Of a stretch of DNA of 64,000 nucleotides, positions 1 through 9,648 are shown piece by piece. The position numbers were made by a program, and so were the translations under genes. A model generated the notes under the pieces. It made no database searches. It had not been told where the DNA came from and saw only the letters and a program-made list of their open reading frames with translations. The DNA is from DAIMZI01 sp036734025 (GTDB taxonomy: Bacteria > Pseudomonadota > Alphaproteobacteria > Rhizobiales > Rhodomicrobiaceae). Position 1 is the stretch's first letter. Each line of letters starts with the position of its first letter. The DNA is taken from the NCBI GenBank assembly GCA_036734025.1, contig DAIMZI010000004.1, forward strand, positions 1-64,000. Reading direction: 5' to 3'.

Positions 1-3000
1 CCAGGTCGATGCCAATCTTGCCGATATGGCGTGCACGGGCGAAATGATCGAAAGCCCCCGCGATGTCACGCGCCTTGAAGACCTGCATTGGCAGCGGCCT
101 GTATCGCCCGATGCTGAACGCCGAATGCAGATCGCTCATCATGGCGCGGGCGAATTCCGGCTTCTGGTCGATCAAGGCGGCCAGATCCACCACATGCAGC
201 GAGACATTGGCCCGCAGCGCCTTGAGCCCGATGGAAGTGTCGGCATAGACGTCGCGCTTGCCAAGCTCGATGAAATGTCCATAAGGCGCGATGCACGATA
301 TTCCGCGCTCGATGAATGGACCGCTCAGCGAGTTCAGCACCACATCCACGCCGCGCCCGCCGGTCAGCGTCATCACTTCATCGGCAAAGCCAAGGTCGCG
401 CGAGTTGACGACATCGGTGATGCCCATGCCGCGAAGGGCCTCGCGCCTCGCCGCGCTGCCTGCACTCGCGATGATCCTCGCGCCCGTCTGCCGGGCGATC
501 TGCACCGCGGCCTGCCCCACCCCGCCGCTGGCGCTGTGGATCAGCACGCACTGGCCCGCTGCGAGCCGCGCCAGATGGATCAGGCTGTAATGCGCGCTCA
601 GGAAGGCGCTGAACAGCCCCGCGGCCTCGCAAAAGCCAATGCCATCAGGGATCTGAAAAAGCCTGTCCGAAGTCACATCGACATGCCGGCCCAGACAGCC
701 GCGGGCCATGCCGAACACACGCGCTCCCGGTTGCCAGCCGCTGGCATCGCCGCTTGCCGTGATCACCTCGCCGGCAAATTCAAGGCCAAGCGCGCCGGCG
801 CTCTCGCCGCTTTCCGCCTCGCGCGGCAACAGCCCGGTGGCCGCCATCACGTCGCGAAAGTTGAGCCCGACCGCGCGCACCCGCACGCGCACATGCCGAT
901 CCTCGAGCACGCGCGCCGGCTGAACGCGCCATTCGATGCTGCTGATCACGCCGGGCCGGGCGAGGCTGGCCGCATAGCTCTGGCCGGTCTCCAGCCGGCT
1001 TGCCGGAAACGCGCGCAGGCCAAGCTCATCGGGGCGAACGCGCCGCACACGCGGCACGAGCGCCTCATCCGCCCGGATGATGATTTCGGCTTCTTCATCA
1101 GACGCAATCAGCGCGCGGCCAAGCTCAAGCGGATGGCGCTTGCCCTCGCTCCCTTGCAGATCGCCAATACCGATGAAGCGCACGCTCACGCCGGCGCATT
1201 CAACACGCACCGTCCTGACAAGCGCCTTGATGGCGCCGGCAAATGGCCAGCGCAGATCAGGTGATCTCGCATCCACCGGAGAACCGCCCACGTCGGTGAT
1301 GATGGCGACCTGCGCGATCGCGCCTGGCTCAAGGCGTTTGAGCGCCTGAGCGAAGGCGACGAGCAGCGCCAGACATTCGTTCAGCCGTGCCGCAATGTCG
1401 CCATCGGCAGGCCCGGCATCGTCTGCACCGGCAAGGGCAAGTATCACCCCGGCACCCGGCTCGCCGATATGCGACAGTAGGTCATGAAAGGCGTCGGCAT
1501 TTGGCCTTGGCGGCAATGGGGCGAGGGGCATAAGCGCGACGGCGGCTGAACCCTTTGCAGGCACCTGCGCGGCAAGTCCTGTACTGTCACCGATGACGTG
1601 CCATCTGCGCGGTCCCTCGCCGCTTGGCTCGCCCAGCTCCACCCACTCCTCCAGGTAACAGCCTGGTTCGCCCGGCGCATCCGGCAGGTCTGGGCCCGCC
1701 GCGGCCTCGGCCTTAAGCCCGGCAAAGTGAGCCAGCCCCCTGCCATGTTCATCGGAAATGACCACATCCGCGCGCCGCTCAGTATCACCGCGCCGGCTGG
1801 CCACGGCCCGGCAAGACCGCACCTGCGCCGTGAAGCCCGCAGTAATGCGCACCCGATCGATAGACGCGGGCAGAAGCCGTCCGCCGTGAAGCAGGATCAG
1901 CGTCTGCAACGCGCCATCGAGCATGCGCGGATCAAGCGCCATCTGGCCGAGTTCGAACGGCAGATCCGCAACCTCGATGATGGCCTGCGCCTCACGGGCC
2001 CCGCCTGCGAAGGATGAGATTCGCCGGAACTCGGGCCCATAGGAAAAGCCCCTGTTGCGTGCCAGATCATAGAATTGTGCACCACCCAGCCATTCATCCG
2101 GCTGCTCATTGGCGGCCTCGCCGAGGGACAGCGGATAGCAAATGGCGCGCGCGCGCGCATGCAGGCGCCAATGGCGCTCGTCCCCACGTGATATGCTGAA
2201 AATCTCGATCTGGCCGCGCGAGGTATCGAGCGTGGTGCGAAGGCGCATATCGGCCTCGCCATCAAGGACAAGCGGGAGAACAAAGGCGACATCGACAAGC
2301 TCCACATCGCCCGGCCCGAAGACCTCGGTCGCGGCCGCCCGCATCATCTCGATGAAACCCGCTGCAGGAAAGACGATATCCGCACCGATGCGGTGATCGC
2401 GCAGGAACGGCAGGGCGACCAGGCTGATCTCGCAGGACCAGCGCGGCGGCGGACCATCCTCGCGCACCCCCAGCAGCGGGTGGCCGGGCGGCGGAAAAAG
2501 CCTCAGCCGGGCTTCGTCCGGGCACGACCAGAAGCTTTCGCGCAGCCATGGCACATGGGGCAGATCGGTCATGCGCGCATCGTCCCAGCCGGGCGCGATC
2601 GCAGGATGAGCTTGCCAGCGCGGGGCAAGCCCGGCGCAATAAAGCTGGCCGAGCGCAGATGCAAAGCTGGTGAAATTGTCGTGCTGCTTCAGCAGTGTGG
2701 AAATCGTGAGGATATTCAGCCCACGCGCGGCTGCGCATGCGGCAACCGGGCTCGACAGGGTGCGGTGCGGCCCCAGTTCGACAACCACCTCCATACCTTC
2801 ATCGAGCGCGCGGCCAACCGCCTTGTCATAGCGCACGGGCTGGCGCAGATTGCGCCACCAATAGTCGGTGTCAAAGCGTGTCTCGATATCGCCGCTGACA
2901 CTTGAGATGACAGGAATTTCGGGTATCTGGTGCCCGATCTTACCGGTGGCCGCCTTGAATATCGCCTCCCCGGGATCAAGCCAGCTTGAATGCCAGGCGA

Positions 3001-5206
3001 AATCAAGATCGAGCCGATGCGCCGCTATATCGGGATCATCGACATTCAGGCGGGCGAGAAGCGCCTCGATCGCCTGCGCCTCGCCGCTCACCGTGACCAT
3101 GTTCGGCGCGTTATAGGCGGCGATCTCGATACCGCCGTCCTTGGGAAGCCGGGACGCCAGTTCGCCTGCGCCCATGCCGATCGCCGCCATCGCGCCGACG
3201 CGCTTTATCTGGTGTCTGATGAGGCCGCGCTGATTGACCAGGCGCGCGACATCTGCAAGCGCCAGAGCACCGGCGCAATAAGCGGCGGTGACCTCTCCGA
3301 AACTGTGGCCGAAGACGATGTCCGGCCTTATGCCCGCCTCGCGCCATACCTCGACGAGACCGGCCTGCAAGGCGAACATCACGGCGGGCGTTATCGCGGC
3401 GTCATGAACCCTGCTGTCAGCCTCGCCCGCCTCCAGCGCCGCCACGACGGACCAGCCGGCCCTGGGGCGAAAATGATCATCAAAACCCTTGACGAAGTTG
3501 CGAAAGGTGCTGTTGCTGATGAGGAAATCGCGGCCCATGTTCCAGAATTGGCCGCCCTGTCCAGTGAACGTGAAGGCGAGCTTCGGCGCAGGCCCTGCCC
3601 GGCCAGTGATGATTTCATCAATGCTCCATTTTTGCGCTCTCGGCCATGGCCGCCCCTCGGCCAGACATTTCAGCTTTTCGCGCAGGTCTGCACGTGATCT
3701 CGCGAGAATGACGGCGCGGTGTGCAAAATCATCGCCTTGCCGGGCCAGCGCCGCGGCGATTTCGCCAAGGGAGTGATGCGAAAGCGGATTTTCCGGCAAA
3801 GCCTCGTCGCCTATCGCCTCGGCGAGGCGGAAGGCATAGGCATGCAGATGCGCCTGGCTTGGCGCAGAAAGCGGCACCGGCACCAGAGCAGTGGGCGCGC
3901 AAGCCTGCCGACGCGGCCGTGCGCGCTCGTGCGCCGGCTGAAGGCTGAGCATCGCGGCTGCATTGGTGCCGCCAAAGCCGAAGGAGTTGACCAGCACAAG
4001 GCTACAGGGTGTCGCTGCGAGCGGCTGAAGGCGGCTTGCCACGCGCAGTCCCAGCTTATCGAAGTCGATACGCGGATTGGGCGATGAGAAATTGAGGCTC
4101 GCCGGGATCACGCCGTGCTTGAGGATCAGAACCGCCTTGATGAGCCCGGCAATTCCCGCAGCCGGTTCCAGATGGCCGATGTTGGTCTTGACCGAACCTA
4201 TCGGCAGCGGCGCGCCGGCTCGCGCCTGTCCGATCACCGTGCCGATCGCGCCGGCTTCGATCGGATCGCCAAGCGGCGTCCCTGTACCGTGCGCTTCGAC
4301 ATAAGCGACATCGTCTGGATCAAGCGCGCCCAGCACCTTGCGCAACATCGCCTCCTGCGCGGCACGGTTGGGCGCCGTGATGCTCGGCGTGGCGCCGTCC
4401 TGGTTGAGCGCTGTCGCCTTGATCAGCGCGTGGATCCGGTCGCCGGCAGCACGGGCGTCTTCGGCGCGCTTCAGCAGCACCAGGCCTGCGCCTTCGCCGC
4501 GGACGAAGCCGTCGGCGCGCGCATCGAATGCGGCGACCCGCCCGCTCGGCGACAACATATGCGCCCGGCAGAAAGTCAGGAACATTCGTGGATCGAGCAG
4601 CATGTTGACGCCGCCGGCCAGCGCAGCGTCGCAATCGCCGGCACCCAGCGCCGCGCAGGCCGTATGCAGCGCCACGATCGAAGACGAACAGGCCGTGTCG
4701 ATGCACAGGCTCGGTCCTGACAGATCAAGCCGGTTGGAGACGCGATTGGCGATGATGCTGAGCGCGGTGCCGGTGCCGGCGTTCGGCTCGCCATATCGGG
4801 CGCGGCAGTGCTGCATGAGGCCGTAATCGACTGTCGAACAGCCGATGAAGACACCGGTGCGCCAGTTGCGCAGATCAGCGAGGCGCGCGCGCGCATCGCG
4901 GGCGGCATCAACCCCGATTTCCAGCGCCAGTCTCTGCTGCGGGTCCATGGTCTCGGCTTCGCGCTCGGACAGGCCGAAGAAGCCCGCATCAAACTTCCGG
5001 GCGTTGCGCAGGAAACCGCCCCAACGCGAATAGGATCGGCCCGGTATGTCGGGGCGCGGGTCATGGAAGCCATCGAGGCTCCAGCGCGAAGGCGGGATTT
5101 CGCGGATGGCGGATCTGCCCGTGGTGAGCAAGCCCCAGAAGGCGCTTGTTGAGTCCGCGGCACCGGGAAAGCGGCATGCCATGCCGATGATAGCAATGTC
5201 GCTCAT
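1..5206 (-). CDS. Highly reducing type I polyketide synthase, N-terminal 1735 residues (3' end off window)
   Basis: A single open frame runs from ATG at 5206 off the left edge. Reading the minus strand, a ketosynthase begins at residue 3 with no loading module and carries the active-site Cys173 in DTACSSS, followed by the EAHGTGT and NIGHLE histidine motifs. An acyltransferase has Ser635 in GHSFGE. A dehydratase has His938 (HRIGADIVFP) and Asp1097 (DGALQ). About 200 residues resembling a structural KR half come next, then an enoylreductase with the NADPH motif SASGGVGQ near 1558-1565. The KR and acyl carrier protein expected after the ER are off the window. This order matches mycocerosic-acid-synthase-like or other reducing iterative PKSs that make fully reduced acyl chains; no methyltransferase domain is seen. 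The DH motif has Ala where HxxxGxxxxP usually has Gly. The product is unknown. Confidence 0.93.
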   Translation of the reverse strand, partial: MSDIAIIGMACRFPGAADSTSAFWGLLTTGRSAIREIPPSRWSLDGFHDPRPDIPGRSYSRWGGFLRNARKFDAGFFGLSEREAETMDPQQRLALEIGVDAARDARARLADLRNWRTGVFIGCSTVDYGLMQHCRARYGEPNAGTGTALSIIANRVSNRLDLSGPSLCIDTACSSSIVALHTACAALGAGDCDAALAGGVNMLLDPRMFLTFCRAHMLSPSGRVAAFDARADGFVRGEGAGLVLLKRAEDARAAGDRIHALIKATALNQDGATPSITAPNRAAQEAMLRKVLGALDPDDVAYVEAHGTGTPLGDPIEAGAIGTVIGQARAGAPLPIGSVKTNIGHLEPAAGIAGLIKAVLILKHGVIPASLNFSSPNPRIDFDKLGLRVASRLQPLAATPCSLVLVNSFGFGGTNAAAMLSLQPAHERARPRRQACAPTALVPVPLSAPSQAHLHAYAFRLAEAIGDEALPENPLSHHSLGEIAAALARQGDDFAHRAVILARSRADLREKLKCLAEGRPWPRAQKWSIDEIITGRAGPAPKLAFTFTGQGGQFWNMGRDFLISNSTFRNFVKGFDDHFRPRAGWSVVAALEAGEADSRVHDAAITPAVMFALQAGLVEVWREAGIRPDIVFGHSFGEVTAAYCAGALALADVARLVNQRGLIRHQIKRVGAMAAIGMGAGELASRLPKDGGIEIAAYNAPNMVTVSGEAQAIEALLARLNVDDPDIAAHRLDLDFAWHSSWLDPGEAIFKAATGKIGHQIPEIPVISSVSGDIETRFDTDYWWRNLRQPVRYDKAVGRALDEGMEVVVELGPHRTLSSPVAACAAARGLNILTISTLLKQHDNFTSFASALGQLYCAGLAPRWQAHPAIAPGWDDARMTDLPHVPWLRESFWSCPDEARLRLFPPPGHPLLGVREDGPPPRWSCEISLVALPFLRDHRIGADIVFPAAGFIEMMRAAATEVFGPGDVELVDVAFVLPLVLDGEADMRLRTTLDTSRGQIEIFSISRGDERHWRLHARARAICYPLSLGEAANEQPDEWLGGAQFYDLARNRGFSYGPEFRRISSFAGGAREAQAIIEVADLPFELGQMALDPRMLDGALQTLILLHGGRLLPASIDRVRITAGFTAQVRSCRAVASRRGDTERRADVVISDEHGRGLAHFAGLKAEAAAGPDLPDAPGEPGCYLEEWVELGEPSGEGPRRWHVIGDSTGLAAQVPAKGSAAVALMPLAPLPPRPNADAFHDLLSHIGEPGAGVILALAGADDAGPADGDIAARLNECLALLVAFAQALKRLEPGAIAQVAIITDVGGSPVDARSPDLRWPFAGAIKALVRTVRVECAGVSVRFIGIGDLQGSEGKRHPLELGRALIASDEEAEIIIRADEALVPRVRRVRPDELGLRAFPASRLETGQSYAASLARPGVISSIEWRVQPARVLEDRHVRVRVRAVGLNFRDVMAATGLLPREAESGESAGALGLEFAGEVITASGDASGWQPGARVFGMARGCLGRHVDVTSDRLFQIPDGIGFCEAAGLFSAFLSAHYSLIHLARLAAGQCVLIHSASGGVGQAAVQIARQTGARIIASAGSAARREALRGMGITDVVNSRDLGFADEVMTLTGGRGVDVVLNSLSGPFIERGISCIAPYGHFIELGKRDVYADTSIGLKALRANVSLHVVDLAALIDQKPEFARAMMSDLHSAFSIGRYRPLPMQVFKARDIAGAFDHFARARHIGKIGIDL

Positions 5207-5417
5207 TTTCGGTCCCGCCAAAGATGGTGGTCATGGTGCTGCCCGGTCCCGATCAGCGCTGTGCGGGCGGACTTTCGCTCAAGCCGGATTTTGCAGCCTA
5301 GCCCCGGCGAGGAATTCACTCAAGAACATGCGCATGGCTGAATGGATTTTGTCGCAATGACCGCGCTCGGGCGAAGTTGAGCCGTGCTTGCCAACGCGCC
5401 TCAGGTGAAAGTGACGT

Positions 5418-5939
5418 TCACTCACTTGCCGGCAGGCTCGGTGCCTCGACCCTGTCGCCGCGCTTGAGCCCCAGCCGGTCTGCCGTGCCGGCGTTCACCT
5501 CAAGCACCGCAATGGCCGGTGAGCCGGCCTCGATGACGCGGGTGGAAAACGGCTCGGTATTGCGCTCGATCCGGGAAACGCGCGAATCCGCCCCGATGAA
5601 GATCATGTCGAGCGGAATGAAGGTATTCTTCATCCACATGGAAAAATTCTGGGGGCGGTCGTAGATGAACAGCATTCCGGCGTCAGGTGCCAGCTCCTGG
5701 CGGAACATGAGCCCCGTTGCGCGCGCCACATCTGTATTGGCGATTTCGGCACGGACGATGTGCGGCCCGGAAGTCGTTTGCAACACGACCTCTTCCTGGG
5801 GCAGCGAACTCAATGCCAGCGCCGGTAAAGCCGAAGCCGCGAGCACAGCAGCGGCGAACGCCGCGATAACCGCCGACCTCGCCGAACTGGAAGTGGCTCG
5901 TAAGCCGCACCCTGCCCGGCGAAGTCGGTGGAATATCAT
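5418..5939 (-). CDS. DUF192 family exported protein
   Basis: A 173-residue protein with a basic N-terminus and a long hydrophobic segment (about residues 22-44), consistent with a signal peptide or anchor. The rest is the DUF192 domain, recognisable from ARATGLMFRQEL, MLFIYD and the FSMWMKNTFIPLDMIFI region. The family is small, mostly extracytoplasmic and of uncertain function. The start at 5939 was chosen because it sits 4 bases after the stop of the upstream cold-shock gene; a longer in-frame start at 6062 would lie inside that gene. Co-transcription with the cold-shock gene is likely; this pairing recurs in alphaproteobacteria. Confidence 0.88.
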   Translation of the reverse strand: MIFHRLRRAGCGLRATSSSARSAVIAAFAAAVLAASALPALALSSLPQEEVVLQTTSGPHIVRAEIANTDVARATGLMFRQELAPDAGMLFIYDRPQNFSMWMKNTFIPLDMIFIGADSRVSRIERNTEPFSTRVIEAGSPAIAVLEVNAGTADRLGLKRGDRVEAPSLPASE

Positions 5940-5943
5940 ATGA

Positions 5944-6522
5944 TCAGTGCGAAGATGACAGGATCGACGGCTTACCGTCCGGCCGCAGTTCAGCAGCCAT
6001 GAGACCATTTTCGCTCCGACCATAGCGCACCTGAACGATTTGCAAGGGCCGCAACTCGGCAAATCCGAACCGGCGCAGCGTTTCCATGTGAACGAATATG
6101 TCTTCCGTTCCCTCGCCGCGTGTCAAGAAGCCGAAGCCCTTTTGCCGGTTGAACCATTTGACGATTGCGCGCTCCCAATCACTTTCAGGCGTCACCTTTA
6201 CCTTGGTGCGTTGCGGCAACTGGGACGGATGGATCGCCGTGCTTTCGTCCATGTTGATCACACGGATCGCCTGGAGCCCCTTTTCGCCCTTGGTCACTTC
6301 GCACACCACTCTAGCGCCTTCGGTCGCGGTGGGAAACCCATCGCGGCGAAGTATCGTGACGTGCAACAGGATATCGGGTAACCCGTTATCCGGGACGATG
6401 AAGCCGAAACCTTTCGAAATATCAAACCATTTGATCTGTCCTGCAACGACCGCAACACTCATGCCAGTCGCTTCAGACAATCCGACAACAGATGCCGATT
6501 CAGGAGGTGACTTGTCCCCCAT
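5944..6522 (-). CDS. Tandem cold-shock-domain protein
   Basis: A 192-residue cytoplasmic protein with two cold-shock domains. The first, about residues 27-93, has [15 protein letters not shown] and a modified RNP2 (DILLHVTIL). The second, about 118-182, has [14 protein letters not shown] and DIFVHMETL. The aromatic nucleic-acid-binding patches are clear in both copies. Such double-CSD proteins act as RNA chaperones or single-strand nucleic-acid binders and are common in alphaproteobacteria. ATG at 6522 is preferred because a G-rich ribosome site (GCGGGGGA) lies about 8 bases upstream; a TTG two codons earlier is possible. It heads a two-gene unit with the DUF192 gene. Confidence 0.92.
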   Translation of the reverse strand: MGDKSPPESASVVGLSEATGMSVAVVAGQIKWFDISKGFGFIVPDNGLPDILLHVTILRRDGFPTATEGARVVCEVTKGEKGLQAIRVINMDESTAIHPSQLPQRTKVKVTPESDWERAIVKWFNRQKGFGFLTRGEGTEDIFVHMETLRRFGFAELRPLQIVQVRYGRSENGLMAAELRPDGKPSILSSSH

Positions 6523-7110
6523 TAGCAATCCCCCGCTTACCTAACTTCCGCACCCACTGCCGCAGTTGCCCTCTGCATGAGGTCGGCACGGAACACCGCT
6601 TATCAAGACGACAGCAATTCGCTGTCTGGCTAAAATGTAGCTTCGCTGGCCGCCTTTGTAACCGAATTTTGACAGATGCTTTTCTGCAACCGGAAAAACT
6701 CGATCTCAAGGCCTTGAATCTCTTCCAGAAATGAATTCAGGCAACTGGTGGAAAAGCCGGCCCGGGAAGCTATACTCGTCTAGGTTGCATAGGCTATGAG
6801 CCTCGTCCAGCGCGAATTACAACTTATACGCGCATTTTTACGAATCATCCCCTCACCGAAATTCATCCCGCAAGCGCATAACGACTCTGTGAAATTCCGC
6901 GCTGCACGGCCGCCTTGCGAGATCCATATGGCCAGCCTATCTTGGGTTCGAGACAGGTCACGATCTTTATAATCAAATGGAATGATCCTTCCGGCTTGTG
7001 GCCATATTTGGCCATAGGCTCAAAAAAATCATGACACCATCATTTCAGGTTTTGCCTGAGGTCGATTTGCTCGTGCGAACCGGCTCCCCAGAGACCCATG
7101 AGGACTTGCG
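6523..7110. other. 588-bp intergenic region between divergent genes
   Basis: No convincing gene. The stretch is AT-richer than its surroundings and separates the divergent cold-shock and glyoxalase genes, so it should hold promoters for both. A consensus -10 box (TATAAT) is at 6968-6973 on the plus strand without a good -35. Two copies of the palindrome TGGCCA lie 4 bases apart (TGGCCATATTTGGCCA near 7000-7015) and could be a regulator site. A GAGGA ribosome site precedes the glyoxalase start. Short open frames on both strands lack recognisable content. Confidence 0.5.
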
Positions 7111-7530
7111 ATGAAATATCTTCACACGATGGTGCGCGTCAGCGACATCGACGAATCACTTGATTTTTACTGCAACAAGCTCGGCCTGCGCGAATTGCGC
7201 CGCATGGAAAGCGAACAGGGCCGATTCACCCTCATTTTCCTGGCGGCGCCCGGGGATGAGGAAGCGCAGGTCGAACTGACGTACAACTGGGACCCGGAGG
7301 TTTACGGCGAGGGCCGGAATTTCGGGCATCTCGCCTACCGCGTCGATAATATCTATGACATCTGCCAGCACCTGATGGACAAGGGCGTCACCATCAATCG
7401 GCCACCGCGCGACGGGCGCATGGCTTTCATCCGCTCGCCCGACAACATTTCCATCGAGCTGCTGCAAAAGGGCGAGGCACTGCCGCCCGCCGAGCCTTGG
7501 GCATCCATGGAAAACACCGGCAAATGGTGA
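7111..7530 (+). CDS. gloA: Lactoylglutathione lyase (glyoxalase I)
   Basis: A 139-residue protein of the vicinal-oxygen-chelate fold, with two beta-alpha-beta-beta-beta halves. It converts the hemithioacetal of methylglyoxal and glutathione to S-lactoylglutathione in the cytoplasm. The four expected metal ligands are seen: His5, Glu55 (VELTYNWD), His73 (NFGHLAYRV) and Glu116 (ISIELLQKG). The length matches bacterial Ni-type GloA. The start is supported by GAGGA 10 bases upstream. The stop is 4 bases from the next start (7535), suggesting co-transcription with the cytochrome b561-YceI fusion. Confidence 0.95.
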   Translation: MKYLHTMVRVSDIDESLDFYCNKLGLRELRRMESEQGRFTLIFLAAPGDEEAQVELTYNWDPEVYGEGRNFGHLAYRVDNIYDICQHLMDKGVTINRPPRDGRMAFIRSPDNISIELLQKGEALPPAEPWASMENTGKW

Positions 7531-7534
7531 GGCG

Positions 7535-8716
7535 ATGAGCGACATGACCAATCCCGGCGCGGACGCGAGCGCGTCGGGCGCGCATGACTATTCCGGCTTT
7601 GCCAAGCTGCTGCACTGGCTGATCGTGGCGGTGATCGCCGCTCTTGTCGGTCTTGGCGCCTACATGATCGGCGTGGAGGGCGATTTCCAGTTCAAGCTGG
7701 CGCTCTATCAGCTCCACAAGTCGCTTGGGATCACGCTGTTCGCGCTGGTCGTCATCCGTCTGACATGGCGGCAGATCTCGCCGCCCCCGGCCTTCCCTGC
7801 CGCCATGCCGGAATGGGAGAGGCGTACGGCTCACTATGCCCATGTCGCGCTTTATGCACTCATGTTTGCCGTGCCGCTGAGTGGCTGGGTACGGGTCTCG
7901 GCATCGCCGTTGCCGGTATCGACCGATGTATTCGGCCTGTTCATCCTGCCGCATCTGCCGATCCTGAGCGATCTGCCCGGCGAGCGAAAAGCGGCACTGG
8001 AGCCGATCTTTCGAAACATCCACTGGGCTCTGGCATGGAGCCTGGTCGGGCTTGTGGCGCTGCACTCACTGGCCGCGCTGCGCCATGCATTTGTGAAAAG
8101 GGACAATGTCATGTCACGCATGCTGCCGCGCTGGTCGAACCGGCGCACTTCCGCCTTTCTTGCTCTTGCCATGGGCGCCGGTGTCATGCTGACCGGATTG
8201 CCGCAGGCACAGGCTGCAAGCTGGCAGATCGATCCTGAGAAAAGTGAAATCGCCTTTTCCGGCAGCGCGGCCGGCAGCTCCGTCTCGGGCAGCTTCGAAA
8301 GCTTTTCGGGAACGGTCGAGTTCGATGCCGATGCGCCGGAAAAAGCCAGCGCCGACATCACTATCGATGTCGCGAGCATCAGCACCGGCAATGCCGATGT
8401 CGACGGCACCCTGCCATCAGCCGACTGGTTCGATGCCGCGCAGCATCCCGAAGCGACGTTCACCGCATCTGGTGCGCGCGCCAGCGAAGGCGGCAACAGT
8501 TACGTGTTGGAGGGATCGCTGAGCCTGAAAGGCAGCAGCGTGCCGATCAGCGTACCTTTCACGGTGGAAATCAATGGCGATACGGCGGCGGCGCAGGGGC
8601 AACTCAGCCTGAACAGGCTTGATTTCGGCATCGGCCCGACCGGCCCGATCTCCGGCATCACGATAGCGCAGGATGTGACCATCAGCTTTCAGCTGAGCGC
8701 GACACGCATCCCCTGA
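7535..8716 (+). CDS. Cytochrome b561 domain fused to YceI domain
   Basis: A 393-residue fusion. Residues about 20-195 form a four-helix di-haem cytochrome b561 domain with histidines at the ends of hydrophobic helices (KLLHWLIVAVIAA, QLHKSLGITLF, HYAHVALYALMF, LHSLAALRHAF). A hydrophobic segment and QAQAAS-like junction near 212-228 may be a further anchor. Residues about 228-393 are a YceI lipocalin-like beta barrel (WQIDPEKSEIAFS, FGIGPTGPISGITI), which in other YceI proteins binds polyisoprenoids. Separate yceJ (b561) and yceI genes are neighbours in many proteobacteria; here they are one chain. Electron transfer to or from a lipid-soluble carrier in the membrane or periplasm is a reasonable inference. 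Confidence 0.92.
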   Translation: MSDMTNPGADASASGAHDYSGFAKLLHWLIVAVIAALVGLGAYMIGVEGDFQFKLALYQLHKSLGITLFALVVIRLTWRQISPPPAFPAAMPEWERRTAHYAHVALYALMFAVPLSGWVRVSASPLPVSTDVFGLFILPHLPILSDLPGERKAALEPIFRNIHWALAWSLVGLVALHSLAALRHAFVKRDNVMSRMLPRWSNRRTSAFLALAMGAGVMLTGLPQAQAASWQIDPEKSEIAFSGSAAGSSVSGSFESFSGTVEFDADAPEKASADITIDVASISTGNADVDGTLPSADWFDAAQHPEATFTASGARASEGGNSYVLEGSLSLKGSSVPISVPFTVEINGDTAAAQGQLSLNRLDFGIGPTGPISGITIAQDVTISFQLSATRIP

Positions 8717-8811
8717 CAGCGGTTCGCGCCTGATCGATACGGCACGCTTTTGCGGGTTGCCTGCGCCCTGCTTCGCGCATAGGGTCTGATCTCAAAAAGA
8801 GGGAGGGCCGC

Positions 8812-9618
8812 GTGAGCTTCCAGGGCAAGGTGATCGTCATCAGCGGCGGCGCGCGCGGTATCGGTCAGGCTTGCGCGCGCGCCTTTGCCGGCGAAGGCGC
8901 CAGTGTCGTCATCGCCGACATCGAAGAGACCGCCGGCGAGGAAACGGCGCAATCCCTGCGCATGGCCGGCCAGCAGGCCCAGTTCATCGCCTGTAACGTC
9001 GCCGAGCGTCTTGATGTCCGCAATCTGATTGCGCGCACGCTGGATGCCCATGGGCGGCTCGATACGCTCATCAACAATGCCGGCGTGATGGATGATGCGC
9101 CGTTTCTGGAGCTTGGCGATGAAGAGTTCGACAGGATCGTTCAGGTCAATGTCAAGGGCGCGTTCATGCTGGGCCAGGCAGCCGCGCGCCAACTGCTCGC
9201 CCAGACCCAGGCCGGCGAAGCGCCCGGCAGCATCGTCAACATCAGCTCGGTGAACGACAGTTTTGCCCTGCCCGATCATGTCGCCTATTCGGTATCCAAG
9301 GGAGCGCTGTCCCAACTCAGCCGGGCCATGGCCATCGCGCTCGCCCCCCATGGCATCCGTGTCAATGCGGTAGCGCCGGGCAGCATCATGACGCGCATGC
9401 TCGAAAATGTGGTGGACAATCCCGACAGCGCGCGGCGCGCTTTGTCGCGCACACCGCTCGGCCGGTTCGGCGAGCCGATGGAGATTGCGCGCATTGCAAT
9501 GTTTCTCGCCAGCGACGCCGCCAGCTACATCACCGGCGAGACGATCTATGCCGATGGCGGACGCCGCCCACTCAACCTCACCGTCGATATTCCATCCACA
9601 CCGGTACCGCGGGGCTGA
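8812..9618 (+). CDS. Short-chain dehydrogenase/reductase
   Basis: A 268-residue classical SDR with a GTG start preceded by AGAGGGAGG. The cofactor loop is SGGARGIG (residues 11-18), the structural motif is NNAG (88-91), and the catalytic residues are Ser145/146 in NISSVN, Tyr159 and Lys163 (YSVSK). The C-terminal GETIYADGG is typical. Asp36 after the second strand (VVIADIEE) suggests NAD(H) preference. The substrate cannot be read from the sequence. It lies 30 bases before the P1 peptidase gene and may share its transcript. Confidence 0.92.
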   Translation: MSFQGKVIVISGGARGIGQACARAFAGEGASVVIADIEETAGEETAQSLRMAGQQAQFIACNVAERLDVRNLIARTLDAHGRLDTLINNAGVMDDAPFLELGDEEFDRIVQVNVKGAFMLGQAAARQLLAQTQAGEAPGSIVNISSVNDSFALPDHVAYSVSKGALSQLSRAMAIALAPHGIRVNAVAPGSIMTRMLENVVDNPDSARRALSRTPLGRFGEPMEIARIAMFLASDAASYITGETIYADGGRRPLNLTVDIPSTPVPRG

Positions 9619-9648
9619 AGGCCCGCACCATAACCAGCATCAGACCCA

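Noticed and set aside
26..1264. 412-residue plus-strand open frame
   Set aside because: It is antisense to the ER region of the PKS, whose motifs fix the minus strand; the translation is low complexity and resembles no family.
6492..6734. Small plus-strand and minus-strand open frames upstream of the cold-shock gene
   Set aside because: No ribosome sites or family similarity; they overlap the cold-shock gene start or its probable promoter region.
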